Of a DNA stretch of 64,000 bases, positions 9,596 through 21,141 are shown piece by piece. The notes under the pieces were generated by a model that had not been told where the DNA came from, ran no database searches, and was given only the letters and a program-made list of their open reading frames with translations. The position numbers were made by a program, and so were the translations under genes. The stretch is from Poriferisodalis sp965231925. Lineage in GTDB: Bacteria > Actinomycetota > Acidimicrobiia > Acidimicrobiales > Poriferisodalaceae. The DNA lies in the NCBI GenBank assembly GCA_965231925.1, contig OZ246894.1:248001-312000 (forward strand), given 5' to 3'. Numbering within the stretch: position 1 is the first letter of the stretch; each line of letters opens with the position of its first letter.

Positions 9596-11632
9596 CTACA
9601 GGCGGCCGCTGGTGATGAGCCGGCGGCGGTGCTCGAGGAAGTCGACCAGCACGTAGTCGCCCAGGTTGTGGGGGCTGGTGAAGAACGCCCGCCCGCCGTT
9701 CATTTCGGTCATCTTCTCGACGAAGGCTCGCAGGTAGCTGTTCGGGTCGAGCATGAACACGTTGATGCGGATGTCCTCGCGGGTCGCCCGAGCCACTTCC
9801 AGCAGCGTGGCCTCGATGGTCTCGCGCACCGGCGGGTAGGCGAAGTACGGGCGACCGTCACGGGACAGGTGTGCGGTCGGCTCGCCGTCGGTGATCATGA
9901 TGATCTGTTTCGAGCCGGTCTGGCGGGCCAGCATGCGCCGGGCGATCATGAAGCCGTGCTGCATGTTGGTGCCGTAGGCGAAGTCCCACGACACCTCCGG
10001 CAGCTGCGCAGCGGTCAGCTCAGACGCTGATTCGGCAAAGCCCACGATGCCCAGGTAGTCCCGCGGGAACTGCGTGGAGATCAGCGAGTGCAGCGCCATC
10101 GTGACCTTCTTGGCCGGCAGGAAGTTGTCCCGCATCGGCATCGACAGCGACAGGTCCAGCATCAGCACCGTCGATGCCCGCGACAGCAGCTCGGAGCGCT
10201 CGATCTCGAAGTCGTCGGGCGTGAGGCTCACCGGTGTGCCGGTCCCCTGCCGGGTGACGGCGTTGCGCACGGTGCGCTCGATGTTCAGGTTGAAGGTGTC
10301 GCCGAACTCGTACTGCTTGGTCTCGTACGCGAACTCGTGGCCGACCCCGGACTTGCGCACCTGGTGACTGCCCACCTTGTCGTCCATGAGTCGGTTGAAC
10401 AGGTCGCCGAGCGCGTTCTGACCGATGCGGCGCAGTGCCCTCGGCGTCAGCTCCAGGCGGCCCTCGGTGTGCTGCGCGAGACCTGATTCCTCGAGCATGC
10501 GGGCCATCTCGCTGAGCCGCTCCAGCGCTTCGGCCGACTGGTTGCCGAGCAGCTCCCTGACCCGCTCGGGATCCACTTCGGCCAGCGCGGAGGGGCTGAC
10601 GGCGCCTTGGAGCATCTCGGCGAGCGCGTCGAGGTCGCCGAGCTGCGCCATGACATCGGCCGCCTGCGACATCGACAGCGGGTCGTCGCCGCCGAAGGAG
10701 TAGTTGCGATCCCAGCCCATGTCGGGGAACGCCTGCTGGAGGTTCTGCGCGAGCTGCTGGGCCTGCCACTGCAGGTCCATGTCGTCCATGAACTGCGACG
10801 CCAGGTCGGCGAGTTGCTGGCGCTGTTCGGGAGTCATCGAATTCAGCATCGACGCCATGGCTGCCATGCGCTTGGCCATGATCTCGAGCAGCTCGTCGAG
10901 CGTCTGGGGGTTCTCGGGGAAGAAATCGCCATAGCGATCCATGAATCCCTCGAAGTCGGGCTCCTCGCCGCGGGCACGCTGTTCGAGCATCTGGTTGAGC
11001 TCGGCCATCATGTCCTTGGTGCGGGCCAGGTCCTCGGGGCTCATGTTGCCCATGGCCCCGGTCATCTGGTCGAAGTAGCTCTGAGCCACTTCTTGGCGCA
11101 GCCGCTCGACGAGCTCGTTGAACTGCTCGCGCGCCTCGGGCGATTCGAAGTCGTAGCTCTGCAGGCCGCGCATCTTGCCGGCCAGGTCGGGGGGCAGCAT
11201 GTCGAGCTGCAGGTTGCGTTCGGCGGCGCTCGACTGGGCGATCTCGTCGCGGCGCTCATCGCCGCTGTCGGCCGCGTCGTGAGCGAATTCCTCCAGCGCC
11301 TCACGCTCGATGTCGGTGATCTCGTCGAGCTCGCGGGCGATGTCGTCGTACACGCCGCCGAGGTCGAACTGATCGAGCATCTCCGAGCGGCGTTCGCGCA
11401 GCCGCTCGAGCATTTCGCGCAGGCCTTCGAGCCGGTTGCCTTCCGAATCAGTGAAGCCCTGCTGCATAAGCCGGCGCAGCGCCGCATTGAGATCGCCGTG
11501 ATACAGCAGATCGTCGGTCATCTCCGCGAAGAGGCTGTCCGCGTCGAAGTCGAAACCGGTCTGGGTGCCGTCCCAGGCCGAGTATTCGAAGCGCGCGCCT
11601 TCCCGGCGAGCCCGGCGCCAGCGGATCTTCAC
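9596..11632 (-). CDS. VWA-domain protein, partner of the upstream MoxR-type ATPase
   Basis: A 678-residue cytoplasmic protein. The first 400 residues are charged, helical and Gln/Met/Leu-rich. The C-terminal von Willebrand A domain has a complete MIDAS: DLSLSM (Asp about 491), the Thr in GTNMQHG and the Asp in MITDGEP. Together with the AAA+ ATPase encoded 106 bases upstream it forms a MoxR/VWA (CoxD/CoxE-like) pair. Such pairs act as chaperones that insert metals or remodel target complexes. The target is not identifiable, because no obvious client gene sits beside it. The two genes are on the same strand and likely form an operon. Confidence 0.85.
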   Translation of the reverse strand: MKIRWRRARREGARFEYSAWDGTQTGFDFDADSLFAEMTDDLLYHGDLNAALRRLMQQGFTDSEGNRLEGLREMLERLRERRSEMLDQFDLGGVYDDIARELDEITDIEREALEEFAHDAADSGDERRDEIAQSSAAERNLQLDMLPPDLAGKMRGLQSYDFESPEAREQFNELVERLRQEVAQSYFDQMTGAMGNMSPEDLARTKDMMAELNQMLEQRARGEEPDFEGFMDRYGDFFPENPQTLDELLEIMAKRMAAMASMLNSMTPEQRQQLADLASQFMDDMDLQWQAQQLAQNLQQAFPDMGWDRNYSFGGDDPLSMSQAADVMAQLGDLDALAEMLQGAVSPSALAEVDPERVRELLGNQSAEALERLSEMARMLEESGLAQHTEGRLELTPRALRRIGQNALGDLFNRLMDDKVGSHQVRKSGVGHEFAYETKQYEFGDTFNLNIERTVRNAVTRQGTGTPVSLTPDDFEIERSELLSRASTVLMLDLSLSMPMRDNFLPAKKVTMALHSLISTQFPRDYLGIVGFAESASELTAAQLPEVSWDFAYGTNMQHGFMIARRMLARQTGSKQIIMITDGEPTAHLSRDGRPYFAYPPVRETIEATLLEVARATREDIRINVFMLDPNSYLRAFVEKMTEMNGGRAFFTSPHNLGDYVLVDFLEHRRRLITSGRL

Positions 11633-11738
11633 TGGCTGGCCCCGTCCGGCCGGAGCGCAGCCGAGCGCTTCGGGAATCCAACGCGCTCTCCCATGTGCAT
11701 CACTCTCTCATGGCAACGGTCGTTACGCGTACAGCCAC

Positions 11739-13190
11739 TCAACCACGGGAGCGGTAGGTGGCCCGGGCGCCGACGTGCTCTTTGTTGAGCCGCTTGGACA
11801 GGTGCAGGCCTTCGAGCACCAGCTCGACAGCGGAGGCCAGCACTGCGGGTGCGGCGCCTTCGTCGGACTGCGAATCCGCAGCGGTCGCTACCAGCGACTC
11901 AGCGGCGACCGCGAGCGCCTGGTTGCCGGCGAGCAGCTCCATGTAGGCCTCCGAGCCGAGGTCGTCGCCGGTGTGCACCACCTTGCCTTCGCCGAAGCTG
12001 GCCACCACGTCGCTGAGCTCGTCGGGCGAGAAGCGGTTCTTGAAGACCTCCAGCACGGCGGCTTTGAGCATGGTCTCGACGATCTTGCCGTCGCGGCCTT
12101 CCTCCATCGACTCGATCTCGATCTTGCCTGCGGTCGAGCTCATGAGCGAGTCGAGATCGCTGACACGAGGTACCACACTGCGCTCGCCGCGTTGCAGCGC
12201 CCGGCGGGTGGCGTTGGCCACGAGCGTCTCGGTGTTGGTGACGGTCATGCGCACCGACACGCCCGAGCGCTGGTTGACATGGCTGCTGGCACGAGCCACA
12301 TGACTGAACGTCGCCACGATCTCAGCCATGAACTCGGGCAGCGTGACGCTGACGCCGCCGTCGAAGCCCACATCGATCCCGGCCAGATCCAGCGGGCGGG
12401 CCTCGGCGGACGCGATGTCCATCTCGGTGTCCACGTCGAGCGGGTAGTGGGTGCGGATCTGGGCCCCGAAGCGGTCCTTCAGCGGCGTGATGATGCGGCC
12501 CCGGTTGGTGTAGTCCTCCGGGTTGGCCGTCGCCACCAGCAGCACGTCGAGCGGCAGGCGGATCTTGTAGCCGCGGATCTGCACGTCGCGTTCCTCGAGC
12601 ACGTTGAGCAGGCCCACCTGGATGCGCTCGGCAAGGTCGGGCAGCTCGTTGATGGCGAAGATGCCGCGGTTGGTGCGCGGCACCAGCCCGTAGTGCAGCG
12701 TCAGCTCGTCAGACAGGTACCGGCCCTCGGCGACCTTGATGGGGTCGACCTCTCCGATGAGGTCGGCGATTGACGTGTCGGGCGTGGCCAGCTTCTCGCC
12801 GTAGCGGACATCTCGATGCGCCCACGCAATGGGCGTGTCGTCGCCGTGCTCGGCGACGAGATCGAGGGCGTGGCGCGACACCGGGTTGTAGGGGTCGTCG
12901 AAGATCTCGGAGCCCTCGATGTACGGCATCCACTCATCGAGCAGGTTCACCAGCGAGCGGATCATGCGGGTCTTGGCCTGCCCCCGCTCGCCCAGGAACA
13001 CCACGTCGTGGCCGGCCAGCATGGCGTTCTCGAGCTGAGGCAGCACCGTGTTCTCGTAGCCCAGCACGCCGTCGAACAGCGGCTCTCCCGCGGCGACAGC
13101 CTTGGCGGCGTTCGCACGCATCTCCTCTTTGACCGGCTGGGACACCCAGCCGATCTTGCGCAGTTCGCCGAGCGTGGAGGGTTGGGTCAT
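11739..13190 (-). CDS. MoxR/magnesium chelatase-type AAA+ ATPase
   Basis: A 483-residue ATPase starting MTQPSTLGELRKIGW. Walker A is GERGQAKTR (about 67-75), with a Walker-B-like GIFAINELPDL, sensor VLLVATANPEDY and the arginine-finger region RIITPLKDRFGAQIRTHYP. This is typical of the MoxR/ChlI group; members are usually 300-500 residues. The C-terminal third is an extra helical region. ATG at 13190 is chosen because upstream in-frame sequence is low quality and overlaps the tRNA-like element. It drives the VWA partner encoded next. Confidence 0.85.
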   Translation of the reverse strand: MTQPSTLGELRKIGWVSQPVKEEMRANAAKAVAAGEPLFDGVLGYENTVLPQLENAMLAGHDVVFLGERGQAKTRMIRSLVNLLDEWMPYIEGSEIFDDPYNPVSRHALDLVAEHGDDTPIAWAHRDVRYGEKLATPDTSIADLIGEVDPIKVAEGRYLSDELTLHYGLVPRTNRGIFAINELPDLAERIQVGLLNVLEERDVQIRGYKIRLPLDVLLVATANPEDYTNRGRIITPLKDRFGAQIRTHYPLDVDTEMDIASAEARPLDLAGIDVGFDGGVSVTLPEFMAEIVATFSHVARASSHVNQRSGVSVRMTVTNTETLVANATRRALQRGERSVVPRVSDLDSLMSSTAGKIEIESMEEGRDGKIVETMLKAAVLEVFKNRFSPDELSDVVASFGEGKVVHTGDDLGSEAYMELLAGNQALAVAAESLVATAADSQSDEGAAPAVLASAVELVLEGLHLSKRLNKEHVGARATYRSRG

Positions 13191-13332
13191 GGCGGGCAAC
13201 CTAGCCCGCAAAGAGGCCCGATATCGCATGGAGCGCGACGCCGCACGGGACATCCGGCGAGACCGGCGCTGTTCCCCCAAGCGCCGGTGCAAGTTGGTTG
13301 CACCGCCCGTTGGCCGCGCATAGCGTGAGAGG

Positions 13333-13400
13333 TGGAGGCAAGGGGAGTCGAACCCCTCGGGAGTGGATTTACAGCCCGTCCCGGCCACCCGGCTGCCCCC
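13333..13400 (-). tRNA. tRNA-like element with Tyr-type (GTA) anticodon loop, possibly degenerate
   Basis: On the minus strand the acceptor arms GGGGGCA and TGCCTCC pair over seven positions with one G-T. AGGGG/CCCCT encloses a canonical TTCGACT T-loop, and CTGTAAA looks like a tyrosine anticodon loop. The length of 68 is short for a tRNA, the anticodon stem pairs poorly beyond three bases and the long variable arm expected of bacterial tRNA-Tyr is missing. It may be a shortened or decayed tRNA-Tyr, or the remnant of an integration site. Confidence 0.35.
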
Positions 13401-13436
13401 ATGGAACGAAGCTGTCGCAGTTCCGTTCCTCGAAGG

Positions 13437-13462
13437 CCCCCGCTCGGCTCGCTGGGCGGGGG
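13437..13462. terminator. Strong GC hairpin
   Basis: CCCCCGC (13437-13443) pairs perfectly with GCGGGGG (13456-13462) across a 12-base loop and is followed by TCTTG on the plus strand. It lies between the tRNA-like element and the next gene and could be a terminator for plus-strand readthrough. Confidence 0.4.
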
Positions 13463-13512
13463 TCTTGCATGATGTTTGCAGCACACCTATTCATCTCTCT
13501 CAGTATTTTTCG

Positions 13513-14736
13513 ATGACTTTCCACTTGACAGCGAGAGGCGGAAGTGCCCGGGCGCTGGCTGGTGACTGGCTGGTGCGTGCTGCGGGGGCTGGTGAGTGGC
13601 GCACCGTTGCCGACCGGGCGCTGGACGACGATGAGTGGGAGGCCACGCAGCATCTGGGGCGGTGGTGGCTGGATTCCGGACTCGCGCAGTCCGATGCCGT
13701 GCTCTACCGGAGGCGCTTCGAGCTGCCGCCCGAGCTGTCGGCAGGACCGCAGAGCGCTGCTGACCCTCACGCCCGCTGGTGGCTCGTTGCGAGCGGCCTG
13801 TGCGAGCTGGGCCACCTTTGGCTCGACGGCACCTACTTGGGCGATCTGCGCGGGCGCCACGCCGAGCACGCGTTCGAAGTGAGTCCACTGCTCCGCTCGG
13901 GCTCCGAACACCTGGCAGCCGTCGAGGCGGCTCGCGGCACCGTCCGGGTGCCTCAGGACCAGGACGCGCACGTGCGCATCTGCCAGACCGGGCCGGCGCG
14001 CATCGAGCGGGTGCGGGCCTTGGTGCTCGAGGCCAGCCTCGACCAGGCCGTGCTGCGCATCTCTGCCACCGTGAACAGCAGCGGCACGCACCGCGGCGAG
14101 GTGACCACGACCGTGCTGCCCGCCGACGACCCCGACGCCGGCTGGTCCCACGACGCCACCCGGCGAGTCGCTACGCGCGACGACGGCATGGCGCTGTCTG
14201 AGCCGGTGCTGGCCCGTGGCCGCAACGAGCTGGAGTGGCTGGTCACGCTCGAGCGCCCCTCGCTGTGGTGGCCCGCCGGCATGGGAGACCAAGCGCTGTA
14301 CTGCATCGACATCGACATCGCGATCGACGGGCGCTCCAGCCATGCGGTCAGGCTCCCCACCGGAGTCCGAACGATTGCGAGGCGGCACAAGGCACTGCTC
14401 GTGAACGGCGAGCCGCACCGCGACGGATGTGACGCGCTGCGCGCCAACGAGCACGAGCTGAGCCACCCCAGCACCTATGAGTCAGCCAACGTGGCGGGCC
14501 GGCTGCTGTGCCAGCAGGTCACGCTCGATCCCAGCGTGTTCGCCGGCGCCGAGCGTGGCCTGCGCGCGCTCGCCTCCCAGGCCGCCGCAGCGGCTGCCGA
14601 CCACGCGGGCCACCATCCCTGCGTCGCGGCATGGCAGCCCTCCCAGACCGCGGGCGGGCGAGGGTGGTCGCCGTGGGCACAGCGCGTCATTGCCATGGCG
14701 ATGAGCGCCGCTGATCCATCCCGGCCAGTTCGCTAA
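13513..14736 (+). CDS. GH2-like beta-sandwich protein without a catalytic domain
   Basis: A 407-residue protein. Residues about 40-140 resemble the sugar-binding jelly-roll of glycoside hydrolase family 2 (beta-mannosidase-like): AVLYRRRFELPPEL, WLVASGLCELGHLWLDG and HAFEVSPLL. Residues about 140-300 look like the following immunoglobulin-like domain, with SLWWPAGMGDQALY and GVRTIARRHKALLVNGEPH. In GH2 enzymes the TIM barrel would start here, but instead there are only about 100 residues without the acid/base Asn-Glu motif. No signal peptide is visible. It is probably a binding or structural relative, or a truncated enzyme. It is 71 bases upstream of sdhC on the same strand. Confidence 0.5.
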   Translation: MTFHLTARGGSARALAGDWLVRAAGAGEWRTVADRALDDDEWEATQHLGRWWLDSGLAQSDAVLYRRRFELPPELSAGPQSAADPHARWWLVASGLCELGHLWLDGTYLGDLRGRHAEHAFEVSPLLRSGSEHLAAVEAARGTVRVPQDQDAHVRICQTGPARIERVRALVLEASLDQAVLRISATVNSSGTHRGEVTTTVLPADDPDAGWSHDATRRVATRDDGMALSEPVLARGRNELEWLVTLERPSLWWPAGMGDQALYCIDIDIAIDGRSSHAVRLPTGVRTIARRHKALLVNGEPHRDGCDALRANEHELSHPSTYESANVAGRLLCQQVTLDPSVFAGAERGLRALASQAAAAAADHAGHHPCVAAWQPSQTAGGRGWSPWAQRVIAMAMSAADPSRPVR

Positions 14737-14807
14737 CGTCAGCCTCCTTGACCGGCGGGAGACCGGCATACTGTGCCGCCGCACAACGCCACGTACGGGA
14801 GGAACAC

Positions 14808-15647
14808 ATGGCGCCGACTGCCACGCAGGCCGCCGGGTCTGCACCGGTGTTCAAAACCAAGCGCCCCCTGCCGTTCCCGCTGAACATCTACCAGTCAGCG
14901 ATCGGCCGCAAGTGGGTCATGGCCTGGACCGGCGTGGGACTGCTGGGTTTCGTGATCGTTCACATGATCGGCAACCTGCACCTCTACGAGGGCCCCTCGC
15001 GGATGTACGAGTACGCCGAGACGCTGCGCGACCTCGGCGGCGGTCTGCTGCCCCGCACGCTGGTGCTGTGGATCATGCGGGTCGGGCTGCTCGCGATGTT
15101 CCTGGTGCACCTGCACTCGGCGTACACGCTCAAGGAGCGCAGCCGGCTGGCCTCGCAGCGGGCCGGCTTCATCGGCGGCGCCAAGAAGTACGAGTCGAAG
15201 CGCGACTACGTCGCCGCCAACTACGCCTCGCGCACCATGCGCTGGACCGGCCCCATCGTGGGCCTGTACGTGCTGTTCCACCTGGCCGACCTGACGTGGG
15301 GCTGGTGGCTGGGCGATGCGTACGTGCGGGGCGATCCGTACCACAACGTGGTGGAGTCGCTGTCGTCCATTCCGGTGGCGATCCTCTATGTCGTGGCGAA
15401 CGTGGCGCTGGCCGTCCACATCTTCCACGGCACCTGGAGCATGTTCCAGACCCTCGGTGTCAACAACCCGCGCTACAACGGACTGCGCCGCAACCTGGCC
15501 ACCGTGCTGGCCGGCGTGATCCTGGTGGGAAACCTGTCGTTCCCGGTGCTCGTGCAGGCCGGCCTCGTCGACGAGGACAACCGGGACTGCCCGGTCAACG
15601 ACACCACCGGCTTGGAGTGTCTGGGCGCAGAAGCGGAGGCGCACTGA
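14808..15647 (+). CDS. sdhC: Succinate dehydrogenase cytochrome b subunit (b558 family)
   Basis: A 279-residue protein with five predicted transmembrane helices, matching the one-subunit B-type anchor with two hemes; this type does not need SdhD. Candidate heme-ligand histidines are His52 and His58 (FVIVHMIGNLHLY), His101/His103 (FLVHLHSAY), the FHLADLTWGWW helix and the VHIFHGTWSMF helix. ATG at 14808 follows GGGAGG by five bases. First gene of sdhCAB, it anchors the complex in the membrane and passes electrons to quinone (menaquinone in most actinobacteria). Confidence 0.92.
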   Translation: MAPTATQAAGSAPVFKTKRPLPFPLNIYQSAIGRKWVMAWTGVGLLGFVIVHMIGNLHLYEGPSRMYEYAETLRDLGGGLLPRTLVLWIMRVGLLAMFLVHLHSAYTLKERSRLASQRAGFIGGAKKYESKRDYVAANYASRTMRWTGPIVGLYVLFHLADLTWGWWLGDAYVRGDPYHNVVESLSSIPVAILYVVANVALAVHIFHGTWSMFQTLGVNNPRYNGLRRNLATVLAGVILVGNLSFPVLVQAGLVDEDNRDCPVNDTTGLECLGAEAEAH

Positions 15648-15719
15648 CATGGGAAGCAAACACACCCCGCTCAGCGGCGAAGGCCACGGCAAACACTGCG
15701 AAGCCGCGGAGGCGCACTC

Positions 15720-17644
<1,925 letters not shown>

Positions 17645-17648
<4 letters not shown>

Positions 17649-18460
17649 GCGGGACAAACGGGCAGAGCCAGCACAACGGCCAGAGCCAGAGCGGCACCTT
17701 GAACCTCACGCTGCGCATCTGGCGCCAGGACGGGCCCGACGCCAAGGGCGGCTTCGTGACCTTCGACGCGCCCGGCGTCAGCGAGGACATGTCGTTCCTG
17801 GAGCTGCTCGACATCATCAATGAGCGGCTCATCGACGAGGGCGGCGTGCCGATCGAGTTCGACCACGACTGCCGTGAGGGCATCTGCGGAACCTGCAGCC
17901 TGATGATCAACGGCCGGGCGCACGGGCACGAGGTGGCCACCACCACCTGCCAGCTGCACATGCGCAAGTTCTCCGACGGCGACGTCATCACCGTGGAGCC
18001 GTTCCGGGCGAAGGCGTTCCCGGTGGTGCGCGACCTGGTGGTCGACCGCAGCTCGTTCGACCGCATCATCGAGGCGGGCGGCTACATCTCGGTGAACACC
18101 GGGGCGGTGGGCGATGCCAACTTCACTCCGGTGCCCAAGGAGGCCTCCGACACGTCGTTCGACGCGGCGGCGTGCATCGGCTGCGGGGCGTGCGTGGCTG
18201 CGTGCCCGAATTCGGCGGCGCAGTTGTTCACCTCGGCGAAGCTGGCGCACCTCAACCTGATCCCCCAGGGCCAGCCGCAACGCTGGGAGCGCACCGAGTC
18301 GATGGTGGAGACAATGGAGCAGTTCTTCGGGTCATGCACCAACCACGGCGAGTGCACCGAGGCCTGCCCCAAGGAGATCAGCCTCGACTTCATTGCGTTC
18401 ATGAACCGCGACTACGTCAAGGCCAAGATCAAAAACCGCAAGCTGGCCGGCCAGAACTGA
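17645..18460 (+). CDS. sdhB: Succinate dehydrogenase iron-sulfur subunit
   Basis: A 271-residue protein carrying three clusters. Cys76, Cys81, Cys84 (CREGICGTC) and Cys102 hold the 2Fe-2S cluster. CIGCGACVAACP binds 4Fe-4S and CTNHGECTEACP binds 3Fe-4S, with shared cysteines as usual. It relays electrons from SdhA to the heme subunit. The GTG start overlaps the sdhA stop (GTGA), so the genes are translationally coupled. A Gln/Ser/Asn/Gly-rich leader of about 18 residues precedes the ferredoxin fold. Confidence 0.95.
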
Positions 18461-18513
18461 GCCGCGCATACGAGAACGACCGGGGCCGGCGCCAGCAAGG
18501 CTCCAGTGCGTGT

Positions 18514-18591
18514 GTGGTCGCCACGAGCGAGCCGCGTTTCGCCTACCGCGTCGTCACCGACGTCATCTGGGCTGAGTCGCAGCCCCGCTGA
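18514..18591 (+). pseudogene. Fragment of a propeller-protein 3' end
   Basis: The frame reads SEPRFAYRVVTDVIWAESQP then stop, which parallels the last residues of the propeller protein that follows (QPRWMHRLITDVTWGDWQP). Only about 25 codons remain, with no upstream gene body. It is a divergent third copy of the same gene end and lies just upstream of the intact gene. Confidence 0.5.
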
Positions 18592-18634
18592 GGATCGCAG
18601 AGCGCCGGTGACTCAACGGTAACGTCTTGCCTCG

Positions 18635-21070
18635 ATGAATACTGCACTTCCTTACGCGAGTTCACACGAGGTGTCTCCTCGGCGGAAGCGTCGGCGTTTG
18701 CGGGCAGCCGCAGCGACGGTCGCGCTGACAGCCCTGGTGGGCACCCTGGCAATGGCGACGCCCGCAGCAGCGCGGACGCAGCCATCCAATTTCGTGCGCC
18801 ACGGACCCAATCTGACGCTGGTCCTGGCGAACTGCTCGAACGCGGCCGACACGACGGCGGCCGTGGAGCTGGCCCGCCATTCGCGCAACGCGGCCGCCTC
18901 ATGTCTGAGCGATGACGGCGTGGCGCCAGGGCTCGCTGAGCTCATTGGCGAATTTGCGCCCGATCGCGTGATGGTCCTCGGCGGCCCTGAGGCAGTGCCG
19001 CCAGCGGTGATGGACGAACTTTCGGCGTCGGTGCGCTCGGCTTACCGGTGGGCGGTGATACAGAGGCTGGACGGTGCCACTCGCGCCGAGACTGCCGCTG
19101 CGGCAGCCCGCGTCGGGCTGGACACACCCGAGCGCGTGGGCCCCGACGCGATGGTGCTGATCGTGGCTGACGGCTGGAACGAGGCCGACATCAACACGGC
19201 GAGAGAGTTCGCCGCAGGATTCGACGATGTCGCTCTCGCCTACTTCTCGCCTGCCACGGTCGCCAACGGCCTGGCGGAGGCGACGGCATCGCTGATTGCC
19301 GACTACCGGCCGGCGCGGATCGTGTTCGCCGGGCTCGCGGACGAAGCGGGCATTGCCGCTGAGGCAGCGACCGAAGCAGTGCTCGCAGCGATCTCCTCCG
19401 ACGTGTCCGTGGAGCGCGTTGCGCTCGCGACCGGCACGACTGCTCCTGCTGTCGACACCGAAACGCTCAGCGGCACCGCACGCACGACGTTCGAAGCGAT
19501 CAGCAGGGGCGAGCGGATTCGACCCGGAGTCGACGACGAGAGCGAGGGCCCGCCATTCCTGGTGCTCACCGAGGCATCGGGCATCCGGGGCATCGGCTCA
19601 ACGCTGTTCACGGTTCGGGCCGACGGCAGCGACCGCACGCTGCGCACCGCCGACCACAACGGATGGGAATGGGACCACAGCGACGGGCGGCTGGCATGGG
19701 CCGACGACGAGGAGCGGGTGCTGGCCGCGACACCCGATTCCCCCGGCGAACTGCTCGTCGAAGTGGGCACATGGCCGTGGTGGTCACCCGACGGCACCCA
19801 TCTCATCGTCTGGAAGAACGCCGACACCGACGACGACGGCCGTCTCGATTCCTTTGAGGCGTTGCTGTTCGAGGCCGACGGCACCCCGCTGCGCAGCTTG
19901 GGCCAGATGGAATCACGGACCTGGTACTACGGCGACATCCGGGACTTCATCTGGTCGCGTGACGGCACGCACATGGCGTACATCACCGGCCATATCGACC
20001 CCGAGACAGACGAGGAAGTCAACGAGGCACGCATCGAGCCGACAGATGGCAGCACCCCGCCCGTCACGCTGGCCCAGGACGCCATCGTTCTGCGCTGGTC
20101 GCCCGACAGCAGGCATCTGCTCTATGCCACCCCGCATGAGTGCGAGGCCGATCCGACCGATGAGAGCTGGGTGCTGTGGCTCGCGTCCGCCGACGGCAGC
20201 GAGACACGCGAGATCGGCCCGGTGCATTTCCACGCATGGAGCGTGGTGATCATCAACCCGTGGTCGCCCGACGGGATGCACTTCGCGTACGAAGCGCTCG
20301 ATCCGACCGACTGCTCGACCGAGCTGCGCGTCAGCACTGTCGGCGGCGGTGAGGACGGCAATGGCGGGGAAGACGCAGAGGAAGACGCCGGGCCAGTGAG
20401 CATCGCTGCGAACGTGAACTTCCTGGGGTGGTCGCCTGACAGCGCCTACCTCGAGTATTCCGACGAGACCGACCGCCCGGTGCTCGACTACCTGTCGCCC
20501 GAGCTGTCGTGGATCGCCCACCGCGACGGGAGCTCACAGCGGTTCATCGGCGAACTCTCCCCGTCCGCGTACGGCTGGGTGTTCTGGTCGCACGACGGCG
20601 AACACATCTCCTATACCGAGATGCTGCGCGATGCCGACGACAACGTGACGGGCTTGGTCGCCCGCACGCAGCGGGCTGACGGCACCGGCGGCACGACCAC
20701 GCTGGCGCAGCTCGGCAACGCGCTGTCGTGGTCCGACGACGGCAGGGCTGCCTATGTGGCCCTCCACGACGACGACGGCGACGGCGTGCCGGAGCGGGAG
20801 GCGCTGTATGTCCATACGCCGGACTCGCCCCACGGCGACGTCGAGCTCGTGCATGCACTGCCCGCACCGACCCGGGTTGCGATCTGGTCGCCCGACGGCA
20901 GCCATCTGATCTTCGCATCGGGCGACATCGAGTCGCTGATCGGCTGGTTCCGTGACCGCGGGCGCGGGGTGAACGTGTGGGGCATCGAGACCGGCCAGCC
21001 TCGGTGGATGCATCGCCTGATCACCGACGTCACCTGGGGCGACTGGCAGCCAAACCCAGACGCCGAATAG
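18635..21070 (+). CDS. Secreted protein: degenerate CWB2 repeats plus TolB-like beta-propeller
   Basis: An 811-residue exported protein. Residues 1-47 form a long signal peptide with RRKRRRLRAAAATVALTAL and a cleavage region near ATPAAAR. Residues about 55-300 contain CWB2-like repeats (VMVLGGPEAVPPAVMDEL and IVFAGLADEAGIAAEA), a fold that binds cell-wall polymers. From about 310 on there are repeated propeller blades with WSPDG-type motifs (WWSPDGTHLIVW, FIWSRDGTHMAYI, WSPDSRHLLYA, AIWSPDGSHLIFAS). This suggests a wall-attached scaffold or binding protein; no catalytic site is visible. The last 120 codons are duplicated at 23486-23846. The gene has its own upstream region and is not part of sdhCAB. 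Confidence 0.75.
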   Translation: MNTALPYASSHEVSPRRKRRRLRAAAATVALTALVGTLAMATPAAARTQPSNFVRHGPNLTLVLANCSNAADTTAAVELARHSRNAAASCLSDDGVAPGLAELIGEFAPDRVMVLGGPEAVPPAVMDELSASVRSAYRWAVIQRLDGATRAETAAAAARVGLDTPERVGPDAMVLIVADGWNEADINTAREFAAGFDDVALAYFSPATVANGLAEATASLIADYRPARIVFAGLADEAGIAAEAATEAVLAAISSDVSVERVALATGTTAPAVDTETLSGTARTTFEAISRGERIRPGVDDESEGPPFLVLTEASGIRGIGSTLFTVRADGSDRTLRTADHNGWEWDHSDGRLAWADDEERVLAATPDSPGELLVEVGTWPWWSPDGTHLIVWKNADTDDDGRLDSFEALLFEADGTPLRSLGQMESRTWYYGDIRDFIWSRDGTHMAYITGHIDPETDEEVNEARIEPTDGSTPPVTLAQDAIVLRWSPDSRHLLYATPHECEADPTDESWVLWLASADGSETREIGPVHFHAWSVVIINPWSPDGMHFAYEALDPTDCSTELRVSTVGGGEDGNGGEDAEEDAGPVSIAANVNFLGWSPDSAYLEYSDETDRPVLDYLSPELSWIAHRDGSSQRFIGELSPSAYGWVFWSHDGEHISYTEMLRDADDNVTGLVARTQRADGTGGTTTLAQLGNALSWSDDGRAAYVALHDDDGDGVPEREALYVHTPDSPHGDVELVHALPAPTRVAIWSPDGSHLIFASGDIESLIGWFRDRGRGVNVWGIETGQPRWMHRLITDVTWGDWQPNPDAE

Positions 21071-21077
21071 TCCCCGC
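20713..21077 (+). repeat. Direct repeat, copy A (propeller gene 3' end)
   Basis: The last 120 codons and seven bases past the stop recur at 23486-23846 in the same orientation, with scattered substitutions and small indels. The pair brackets the lower-GC island. Confidence 0.85.
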
Positions 21078-21141
21078 TCCGGTAGGCGCGCCCCGACACC
21101 TCCGAGCACAATTGCCTGCACACCATTGGCTGAAACGAATG

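Noticed and set aside
13333..13400. tmRNA 3' end, suggested by the G3-T70 pair and the T-arm
   Set aside because: No tag-peptide region or tmRNA 5' half nearby, and the anticodon-like loop reads GTA.
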